DNA from: Syntrophaceae bacterium CG2_30_49_12
GTDB lineage: Bacteria > Desulfobacterota > Syntrophia > Syntrophales > CG2-30-49-12
DNA: 7,108 nt
Direction: 5' to 3'
Assembly: GCA_001873675.1 (NCBI GenBank)
Contig: MNZP01000101.1
Span: forward strand, 1 to 7,108
In this document: positions 1-4,988 of the stretch, in pieces
Numbering within the stretch: position 1 is the first letter of the stretch
How the letters are laid out: every line of letters begins with the position of its first letter
Notes under the pieces: model-generated
Databases searched by the model: none
Seen by the model: the letters and a program-made list of their open reading frames with translations, nothing else
Told to the model about the DNA's origin: nothing
Translations under genes and position numbers: made by a program

Positions 1-468
1 TGGAAGAAGATACCCCTTACCTCCCCCCTGAAAATTCTACCGGATAATGTTGATCTTCAGGTAAAAAATGTTCACTATACCCAAGTGGGGGATGCTGATG
101 CAAAATGGGAGATCAAAGCGGATACGGCGAGATATCTCAAAAAGGAGAATCTTGTGTTATTTGATAAGGTTGAGATAACACTGGAGACGAGGAATGGGAA
201 AACCTTTGTCCTGACCGGGGATAGATCCCAGTTGAATACAAACACGAGGGATGCAGGAATTACCGGTAACGTTGAGATTATTTCTGATAATGGGGACCAC
301 CTGACGACAGATCGCCTGACCTATTCCCAGGGGAACAAAAGATTCCATACCAACTCAGCAATTGTCATGGAAAACCCCCACATGCGGGTCGAGGGCGTGG
401 GTATGTCGCTTTCCTTAAAGAACGGGGAACTGACGCTGTTTTCGAAAGTAAGCGCCCAGACAAGGTAA
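1..468 (+). CDS. lptC: LPS export system protein LptC, 5'-truncated
   Basis: The reading frame is open from the first base to a TAA at 466-468, so the true start and the N-terminal membrane anchor lie outside the window; about 155 residues are visible. LptC is a bitopic inner-membrane protein whose periplasmic beta-jellyroll takes LPS from LptB2FG and passes it to LptA. The visible part has the family look: alternating beta strands, a VHYTQVGDADAKWEIKAD stretch typical of LptC/OstA-type folds, and later NVEIISDNGDHLTTDRLTY, which matches the repeated 'hydrophobic strand, turn, strand' rhythm of the jellyroll. A GTG at 85 could be mistaken for the start, but recognisably LptC-like sequence continues upstream of it. 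lptA follows after 27 nt on the same strand, which is the usual order. The family assignment rests on both the sequence and this context. Confidence 0.85.
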   Translation, partial: WKKIPLTSPLKILPDNVDLQVKNVHYTQVGDADAKWEIKADTARYLKKENLVLFDKVEITLETRNGKTFVLTGDRSQLNTNTRDAGITGNVEIISDNGDHLTTDRLTYSQGNKRFHTNSAIVMENPHMRVEGVGMSLSLKNGELTLFSKVSAQTR

Positions 469-495
469 CGTGGAAAATAATCTAAGGTATTTACG

Positions 496-1065
496 ATGAA
501 AAATAAGTTATTCTTATTTAAGCTCTTGATTATACTCGTTATTTCTCTTTTCGTGTATGTTTATGCAGAGAAAACCGGGGCGGAGAACAAACCAAGTACG
601 GAAAAGGAGCAACCGATCCAGATCGTCTCCGACCGCCTGGATGCATACAATGAAAAAAAAATGGTCGTATTTTCCGGGAATGCCGTGGCTACCCGTGGTG
701 ATATGACCATAAAATCAGAGCGCCTACTTCTGTACTATAAAAATGGGCTTGCGGCTTCTGAAAAGGCAGCCTCCAGGGAGATCGACAAGGGAAGAAATTT
801 AGAAAAGGTTGAGGCAAAGGGAAACGTAACAGTTATACAGGGTGACAGGATCGTAACGGGAGATGATGCCGTCTTTTACGAGGACACACACAAAATCGTG
901 ATCACAGGTAATACTGCCCTCCGGGAAGGGAGAAATATCATCCAGGGGGGGAAAATCGTGATTTTCCTGGACGAAAACAGAGGAATTGTTGAAAGCGCTG
1001 AAAACAAAAGGGTAACTGCTACAATTTATCCTGAGGAGGAGAAGAATAAGGAAGAGAAAAAGTGA
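496..1065 (+). CDS. lptA: Periplasmic LPS-bridge protein LptA (OstA-like)
   Basis: The 189-residue product is a secreted LptA homologue. Residues 1-24 form a signal peptide, with a lysine-containing N-terminus, a hydrophobic core (LLIILVISLFVYV) and a VYA cleavage site before Glu25. Residues about 40-165 are the OstA/LptA beta-jellyroll, with the characteristic IQIVSDRLDAYNEKKMVVFSG opening and the repeat-like GNVTVIQGDRIVTGDDAVFY and GNTALREGRNIIQGGKIVIF segments. In the family, LptA monomers stack end to end between LptC and LptD to carry LPS across the periplasm. The length matches E. coli LptA (about 185 residues). The C-terminus is a charged low-complexity EEEKNKEEKK tail. The ATG at 496 is preceded by an AAGG at 484-487, and it is the start that gives a proper signal peptide. 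Its TGA overlaps the lptB GTG, which suggests translational coupling. Confidence 0.93.
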   Translation: MKNKLFLFKLLIILVISLFVYVYAEKTGAENKPSTEKEQPIQIVSDRLDAYNEKKMVVFSGNAVATRGDMTIKSERLLLYYKNGLAASEKAASREIDKGRNLEKVEAKGNVTVIQGDRIVTGDDAVFYEDTHKIVITGNTALREGRNIIQGGKIVIFLDENRGIVESAENKRVTATIYPEEEKNKEEKK

Positions 1066-1850
1066 CGGGAAAATTATCAGCCTCGGGATTGACAAAGATA
1101 TATGGAGAGAGAAGGGTCGTTAACAGAATTGATCTGGAGGTTAATAAAGGCCAGGTCGTTGGCCTTTTAGGCCCTAATGGCGCCGGTAAGACCACCACAT
1201 TTTACATGATCGTCGGTTTGATAAAACCGGATGGGGGTTGTATTTCTTTAAACGGCGAAGATATAAGCACAACTCCCATGTATATACGGGCAAGAAAAGG
1301 GTTAAATTACCTGCCCCAGGAACCTTCAATGTTCAGAAAATTGACTGTTGAAGAAAATATCATGGCAATTCTTGAAAACCTCGGTCTCCCCAGAGAAGAG
1401 AGAAAAAACCGGTTAAAAGAACTGTTGGGGGAACTCGATCTTTCCCATCTGGCAAAGAACAATGCTTACTCTCTGTCAGGCGGGGAAAGAAGAAGGGTCG
1501 AGATTACGAGGGCGCTTGTTACCTCCCCCGCCTATATCCTCCTTGATGAGCCTTTTGCGGGGATTGATCCCCTCGCCGTGAGGGATATCCAGAAGATTAT
1601 ATTTAAACTCAAAGCTAAAGGAATCGGTGTCATTTTATCTGATCATAATGTCAGGGAAACACTCTCCGTCTGCGACAGGGCCTATATCATCAATGAGGGG
1701 ACTATCCTGGTAGAAGGAGACCCTGAATATATAGCCAATTGTGAAATGGCAAGAAAAATCTACCTGGGAGAAGATTTCAGTCTCTCTGTAAAGGACGAAA
1801 GGAAAAGGCACAAAGGTTCAAAAGCACAAAGGGGCCAAATTAACCTCTGA
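1062..1850 (+). CDS. lptB: LPS export ABC transporter ATP-binding protein LptB
   Basis: This is a cytoplasmic ABC ATPase of 262 residues with every catalytic motif present. Walker A is GPNGAGKTT (37-45), the Q-loop glutamine is Q86, and the signature is LSGGERRR (138-145). Walker B is YILLDEP with catalytic E163, followed by a D-loop GIDP (167-170) and a switch histidine H195 in SDHNVRET. The LSGGERRR signature and the closing RKIYLGEDF are typical of LptB, which energises LPS extraction with LptF and LptG (not in this window). The start is a GTG whose GTGA overlaps the lptA stop. E. coli LptB ends shortly after the equivalent of LGEDF, whereas here about 23 extra basic residues follow (SLSVKDERKRHKGSK...). 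They are encoded by a short octamer-like repeat, and the stop codon lies in the first unit of a heptamer array, so the tail looks repeat-derived and unlikely to be functional. Confidence 0.96.
   Translation: MTGKLSASGLTKIYGERRVVNRIDLEVNKGQVVGLLGPNGAGKTTTFYMIVGLIKPDGGCISLNGEDISTTPMYIRARKGLNYLPQEPSMFRKLTVEENIMAILENLGLPREERKNRLKELLGELDLSHLAKNNAYSLSGGERRRVEITRALVTSPAYILLDEPFAGIDPLAVRDIQKIIFKLKAKGIGVILSDHNVRETLSVCDRAYIINEGTILVEGDPEYIANCEMARKIYLGEDFSLSVKDERKRHKGSKAQRGQINL
1807..1834 (+). repeat. Degenerate octamer repeat inside the 3' end of lptB
   Basis: Three successive 8-nt units are visible: GGCACAAA (1807-1814), GGTTCAAA (1815-1822) and AGCACAAA (1823-1830), followed by a partial GGGG. They encode part of the extra LptB C-terminal tail (around KRHKGSKAQRG). 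Because the unit length is not a multiple of three, each copy is read in a different phase. The repeat leads almost directly into the heptamer array at 1844. That suggests one patch of slippage-prone simple sequence overran the 3' end of the gene. Confidence 0.6.
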
Positions 1851-1910
1851 CCTCTGATCCCTGACCCCTGACCCCTGACCCGTGACCCGTGAACTGTGAA
1901 CCTCTGAACC
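1844..1910 (+). repeat. Heptanucleotide tandem array (consensus about CCCCTGA) filling the lptB-rpoN gap
   Basis: TGA triplets occur at 1848, 1855, 1862, 1869, 1876, 1883, 1890 and 1897, exactly 7 nt apart, and then at 1905 after an 8-nt step. The units read as variants of CCTCTGA, CCCCTGA, CCCGTGA and CTGTGAA. The first TGA is the lptB stop codon, and the array ends five bases before the rpoN ATG, so it occupies the whole intergenic space. Because 7 is not divisible by 3, the TGAs rotate through all three forward frames. Similar 7-nt CCCTGA-type arrays are known to me as intergenic simple repeats in several environmental bacterial genomes. I cannot assign a function. Confidence 0.85.
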
Positions 1911-1914
1911 TAAT

Positions 1915-3408
1915 ATGGTATTTGAACTCAAACAAAACCTGAAACTGACACAACAACTGGTCATGACGCCTCAACTCCAGCAGGCGATCAAGCTCCTCCA
2001 GCTTTCGAGACTGGAACTGTTGGAGACGATCAATCAGGAGATGTGGGAAAATCCTCTACTTGAGGAGGAGACAAACGACGACTACCAGGAAAGCAACACA
2101 GATCAAGAAGACGATGGTGTCGCCACGCTTGATCGAGAAAACACAAAAACGAACGATCGCACAGAAGAACTGACTGGAGAAGGTGACGGGAAGGAGGATT
2201 TTGACTGGGGCAGCTACCTTGAAGATTATGTATCCACCGGGGTAAGCTATGGAGGAAAAGATAGTGATGCTTCATCATGGGATAATTTGCTGACCCAAAA
2301 GCCATCCCTGGTAGATCATCTCATGTGGCAGCTCAAGCTCTCCCGTTTTACAGAATCCGAAATGAGAATCGCCGAACAGATAGTCGGGAACCTTGATCAA
2401 AACGGATATCTGATGGCATCTCTGGAAGAAATTGCCGCCGCCGAAGGGGTTGACAAAGCTCTTGTGGAGGGCGTCTTGAAAAAAGTTCAGGAATTTGATC
2501 CCCCCGGTGTTGCGGCAAGGGATCTCAAAGAATGTCTTTTACTGCAGGCCGGAATTCTCGGGATATCGAATGATCTTATCGAGATGATCATCAAAGAACA
2601 CCTGAAAGATCTTGAGACAAAAAACTATGCCCAGATTGCCAAAAAATTGAAAGTTCCCCTGTCAGAGGTTTTGCAGGCTGTACTCTTGATCAGTAACATG
2701 GATCCCAAACCAGGCAATATTTACAACGAAGAAAGAATTGAGACGATCATTCCGGATGTGTACATTTTCAAGTCCGGCAATGAGTACAAAATTGTCCTCA
2801 ACGATGACGGCCTGCCGAGGCTGAGGATCAACAACCTGTACAGAGAGATTTTCGCCGGGGCCAGGGGAGATCTAAAGACAGCCAATAATGGCAAGAAGTA
2901 TATTAAGGAAAAGATGCAGTCGGCTACGTGGCTCATCAGGAGTATTCAACAGAGGCAGAAGACGATTTACAGGGTAGTGGAGAGTATTGTAAAATTTCAG
3001 CAAGATTTTTTTGATAAAGGCATTAATTTTTTAAAACCACTGGTCTTGAGGGATGTTGCCGAGGAGGCGGGGATGCATGAGTCAACTATCAGCAGGGTGG
3101 TGACGAATAAGTATATGCATACACCGCAGGGTATATTTATGTTAAAATATTTTTTTGGCAGCAGTGTACATAATACCAGTGGCGATGCCATCGCCTCGAA
3201 AAGCGTCAAAGAGGAAATTAAGCGGATCATCAGTAAAGAGAATCCGTGTAAACCGTACACCGATCTTGAAATCGCCGGATTCCTTGAGGCATCGGAAATA
3301 TCCATTGCGAGGAGAACCGTAGCCAAATATAGAGAAATGATGGGTATCCTACCATCTCCAAAACGAAAAAAGATGGATTTTAGTGATTACGAGAGCATTG
3401 TTTCGTAA
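1915..3408 (+). CDS. rpoN: RNA polymerase sigma-54 factor RpoN
   Basis: This is the full-length (497-residue) alternative sigma factor, which recognises -24/-12 promoters and needs AAA+ enhancer-binding activators to open them. The Gln/Leu-rich activator-interacting region I spans residues 1-50 (KLTQQLVMTPQLQQAIKLLQL). An acidic, low-complexity region II follows (about 50-105), then the core-binding region (about 125-310) with NLDQNGYL and FDPPGVAARDLKECLLLQ. A helix-turn-helix lies at about 377-400 (LRDVAEEAGMHESTISRVV), and the diagnostic RpoN box ARRTVAKYRE is at 465-474. The start at 1915 is fixed by the family N-terminus (MxxELKQNLKLTQQL). No Shine-Dalgarno sequence is visible before it because the heptamer array occupies that position. 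It sits between lptB and hpf, the conserved arrangement in many proteobacteria. I see no sigma-54-type promoter in the gap. Confidence 0.98.
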   Translation: MVFELKQNLKLTQQLVMTPQLQQAIKLLQLSRLELLETINQEMWENPLLEEETNDDYQESNTDQEDDGVATLDRENTKTNDRTEELTGEGDGKEDFDWGSYLEDYVSTGVSYGGKDSDASSWDNLLTQKPSLVDHLMWQLKLSRFTESEMRIAEQIVGNLDQNGYLMASLEEIAAAEGVDKALVEGVLKKVQEFDPPGVAARDLKECLLLQAGILGISNDLIEMIIKEHLKDLETKNYAQIAKKLKVPLSEVLQAVLLISNMDPKPGNIYNEERIETIIPDVYIFKSGNEYKIVLNDDGLPRLRINNLYREIFAGARGDLKTANNGKKYIKEKMQSATWLIRSIQQRQKTIYRVVESIVKFQQDFFDKGINFLKPLVLRDVAEEAGMHESTISRVVTNKYMHTPQGIFMLKYFFGSSVHNTSGDAIASKSVKEEIKRIISKENPCKPYTDLEIAGFLEASEISIARRTVAKYREMMGILPSPKRKKMDFSDYESIVS

Positions 3409-3418
3409 GTTTTGCGTC

Positions 3419-3439
3419 ATCTCTGCCGAAGGGAGAGAT
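3419..3439 (+). promoter_or_regulatory. Stem-loop in the rpoN-hpf intergenic leader
   Basis: ATCTCT (3419-3424) pairs perfectly with AGAGAT (3434-3439). A further CC (3426-3427) pairs with GG (3431-3432) across a single G-G mismatch, closing a GAA loop. The hairpin begins 10 nt after the rpoN stop and ends 34 nt before the hpf start. There is no following T-run (the next bases are CCTTGTAACATT), so it does not look like a strong intrinsic terminator. It could be an RNA-processing or stability element that separates rpoN from hpf expression, or chance. Confidence 0.4.
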
Positions 3440-3460
3440 CCTTGTAACATTATTAAAACA

Positions 3461-3469
3461 GGGGGGAAA
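3461..3469 (+). promoter_or_regulatory. G-rich ribosome binding site of hpf
   Basis: A GGGGGGAAA stretch lies 4 nt before the hpf ATG at 3474, counted from the end of the run, with the G-run itself about 7 nt upstream. It is a plausible anti-SD partner although it lacks a clean AGGAGG core, and it supports the chosen start. Confidence 0.5.
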
Positions 3470-3473
3470 GATA

Positions 3474-4013
3474 ATGAAGATTTCCGTAACCTTTAGAAAT
3501 ACCGAGGGAGAGGATTGGCAAAAAGAATATATCAACGAAAAGCTTAAAAAATTAAATAGATATGCCGATAATCCGGCTGAAGCCCATGTAATCCTCTCGG
3601 TGGAAAAATTCAGAAATGTAGCCGAAATCAAGTTAATGGTTGATGGGTTAAACGTAAATGCGAAAGAGGAAGCAAAAGACGTGTCTCTTGCTATAGATAA
3701 CGCCGTGGAAAAGATCGAACGTCAACTAAAAAAACACAAGGAAAAAATCAGGGGTCACAAAGCAAATACCGTAAGAACTGAAGAAATAGGCGCAATGGAG
3801 TTACTGCCCGATGATACAGAAGATGCACCGGGGGCGAAGGTGGTCGAAACGAAGAAAGTGGTGTTGAAACCAATGTCCCTTGAGGATGCCATCATGGAGA
3901 TCGAAACGTCAAAAAACCGCTTCATCATTTACCGGGATTCTTATACGGAAAACGTCAGTGTTATATATCGTCGAGATGACGGACATTATGGACTTATAGA
4001 AACCAACGCTTAA
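3474..4013 (+). CDS. hpf: Long-form ribosome hibernation promoting factor (HPF/RaiA)
   Basis: The 179-residue protein has two domains. Residues 1 to about 96 form the S30AE ribosome-binding domain: MKISVTFRNTEG, then a YINEKLKKLNRY helix, the EAHVILSVEKFRNVAEIKLMVDG strands and the amphipathic DVSLAIDNAVEKIERQLKKHKEK helix. A linker of about 25 residues leads to the C-terminal dimerisation domain (about 122-176, VVLKPMSLEDAIMEIE... then FIIYRDSYTENVSVIYRRDDGHYGLIE). In the family the long form docks in the 30S decoding/mRNA channel region, and its C-terminal domain joins two 70S ribosomes into inactive 100S particles in slow growth. The length separates it from the short HPF (about 95 residues) encoded at the same position in E. 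coli. It lies 65 nt after rpoN and 16 nt before hprK. Confidence 0.95.
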   Translation: MKISVTFRNTEGEDWQKEYINEKLKKLNRYADNPAEAHVILSVEKFRNVAEIKLMVDGLNVNAKEEAKDVSLAIDNAVEKIERQLKKHKEKIRGHKANTVRTEEIGAMELLPDDTEDAPGAKVVETKKVVLKPMSLEDAIMEIETSKNRFIIYRDSYTENVSVIYRRDDGHYGLIETNA

Positions 4014-4029
4014 CGTAAACCGTATTCTC

Positions 4030-4887
4030 ATGAATACTACCACGATGAAAGATCTGTTTGAAGATTCCCGGGACAGACTGGGCATCGGACAGATGACCGG
4101 AAAATCCGGTCTGATGAGGGAAATAAACCGTGTCAAAGCTCAGCGTTACATTGAAAGGGAGGGCTTCTGGAATCGCCTGCTCCCTGAGGCTATCTTTATT
4201 ATCACTCCTGCATGTCTTTCCGAACTGGCCAGTACCCCTGCAAAAAAGCGTGAAGATATCCTGCAAAACATCATTTCTTCTCATATCCCCTGCTTAGCAA
4301 TCGCCGAAACCGGTTCCCCACCTGATTTTCTTGTTTATTTCTCAGAAGTTAACAATATTCCGTTCTTTACCTCAGTCTACGATGAATTTCTTCTCGAAAG
4401 TCGCCTCATCGCTCTACTGCGAGAGAAGATCAATCACATTGTTTTAATCCATGGCGTATTCATAAATGTATATGGCAGCGGGATAATTATCACGGGAGAT
4501 AGCGGTATAGGAAAGACCACCTGTGGACTAAAGCTGGTGGAAAGGGGACATATATGGATCGCCGATGATGCTGTAGAGGTTGAAAAGAGAAATGGGAATG
4601 TCCTCTATGGGCGTGGTCATGGCCTGACGGGGCATCTCATAGAGATTAAAGGCGTTGGCGTTGTCAGGGCGAAGGAATTTCTCGGGGCAAAAGCCGTCAG
4701 CGACGAAACAGCGATAAGAATTATAGTTGAATTTGAAAAAGCAAGCAGTAACAGCGAAACAGAGATCGGTAGGGCAACCGGAAAAAATATCATGGGCGTG
4801 CAACTGCCTTTCATCAAGATCCCCGTATTCTCTCACGGAGCGCTCATGGCCGGGAATGTTGAATCCGTGGTCAGAAATTTCCCCTGA
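4030..4887 (+). CDS. hprK: HPr kinase/phosphorylase homologue, divergent and C-terminally short
   Basis: In the family this enzyme phosphorylates and dephosphorylates HPr (or its NPr counterpart) on a serine. The N-terminal regulatory domain spans about 6-130 (MKDLFEDSRDRLGIG... through SHIPCLAIAETGSPPDFLVYF). The kinase domain follows with H141 in IHGVFINVYG, Walker A GDSGIGKT (156-163), RGHIWIADDAVEV (172-183) and HLIEIKGVGV (202-211), a form of the family HLLEIRGLGI signature. The protein has 285 residues, against about 305-320 usually. The C-terminal IPVRPGRN...EVAAMNxRLK block is replaced by IPVFSHGALMAGNVESVVRNFP, and the gene stops just as a GC-rich repeat begins. Activity is therefore uncertain. 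No clear Shine-Dalgarno precedes the ATG at 4030, and Met6 (4045) is an alternative start. It occupies the slot held by ptsN in E. coli, between hpf and rapZ. Confidence 0.88.
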   Translation: MNTTTMKDLFEDSRDRLGIGQMTGKSGLMREINRVKAQRYIEREGFWNRLLPEAIFIITPACLSELASTPAKKREDILQNIISSHIPCLAIAETGSPPDFLVYFSEVNNIPFFTSVYDEFLLESRLIALLREKINHIVLIHGVFINVYGSGIIITGDSGIGKTTCGLKLVERGHIWIADDAVEVEKRNGNVLYGRGHGLTGHLIEIKGVGVVRAKEFLGAKAVSDETAIRIIVEFEKASSNSETEIGRATGKNIMGVQLPFIKIPVFSHGALMAGNVESVVRNFP

Positions 4888-4959
4888 AAATCCCCCCTCC
4901 CCCCCCTTTGGAAAAGGGGGGCTGGGGGGGATTTTGGGAAAAGGGGGCTGGGGGGATTT
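4887..4959 (+). repeat. GC-rich palindromic repeat with an extra direct copy of one arm, in the hprK-rapZ gap
   Basis: Positions 4887-4909 pair with 4913-4935 around a three-base loop (4910-4912). Eleven outer pairs (AAAATCCCCCC with GGGGGGATTTT) and nine inner pairs (CCCCCCTTT with AAAGGGGGG) are Watson-Crick, and the middle three positions are one T-G and two mismatches. A second copy of the right arm follows directly at 4939-4959 (AAAAGGGGGCTGGGGGGATTT). Elements of this AATCCCCCC...CCCTTT...AAAGGGGGG type are a known class of dispersed intergenic repeat in bacterial genomes. Read as protein they give PPSPPFGKGGLGG-like peptides that are often mis-called as genes. The hprK stop overlaps its left border. 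Confidence 0.85.
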
Positions 4960-4965
4960 AAAGGG
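4916..4965 (+). other. Run of six G-tracts, potential G-quadruplex in the rapZ leader
   Basis: Plus-strand G-tracts of 6, 7, 3, 5, 6 and 3 bases lie at 4916-4921, 4924-4930, 4936-4938, 4943-4947, 4950-4955 and 4963-4965. The loops between them are 2, 5, 4, 2 and 7 nt. This satisfies the usual G3+ with loops of 1-7 nt motif several times over, on the strand that would be the rapZ mRNA. It competes with the hairpin at 4887-4935, which uses the first two tracts. Folding in the cell is inference. Confidence 0.45.
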
Positions 4966-4976
4966 AGGTATGAAAT

Positions 4977-4982
4977 GAGGAG
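4977..4982 (+). promoter_or_regulatory. Shine-Dalgarno site of rapZ
   Basis: GAGGAG stands 6 nt before the ATG at 4989, which is ideal spacing and fixes that start. A second purine-rich GGGAGG at 4963-4968 is 20 nt away, too far for this ATG. It directly abuts an ATGAAATGA (4970-4978) that could encode only Met-Lys. Confidence 0.75.
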
Positions 4983-4988
4983 TGTTTC

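Noticed and set aside
85..87. GTG at 85 as the start of the first gene
   Set aside because: The frame is open to base 1 and the upstream residues fit LptC, so the gene is truncated by the window edge.
1449..1470. Possible -24/-12 (sigma-54) promoter TGGCA...TGC inside lptB
   Set aside because: The GG-to-GC spacing is one base too long (13 instead of 12), and the site lies within a coding sequence with no nearby downstream start.
1844..1910. CRISPR-like array
   Set aside because: The units are 7 nt with no unique spacers, so this is a simple tandem repeat.
4227..4245. Possible -24/-12 promoter TGGCC...TGCA inside hprK
   Set aside because: It has the same one-base spacing error, and it is internal to a gene with no downstream gene start close by.
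4887..4935. Intrinsic terminator after hprK
   Set aside because: The hairpin is strong, but its outer arm ends in only four Ts (ATTTT) and then G-rich sequence. An extra arm copy also follows, so a dispersed repeat is the better description. Partial termination cannot be excluded.
4727..4978. An 83-codon open frame ending in PPSPPFGKGGLGG-type sequence
   Set aside because: It overlaps hprK in another frame and then translates the palindromic repeat. This glycine/proline/lysine pattern is a well-known artefact of translating such repeats.
4887..4988. Frameshift that would restore the conserved HprK C-terminus
   Set aside because: I looked in the other two forward frames after 4887 and found only repeat-derived sequence, with no MNxRLK or GYN-like continuation.
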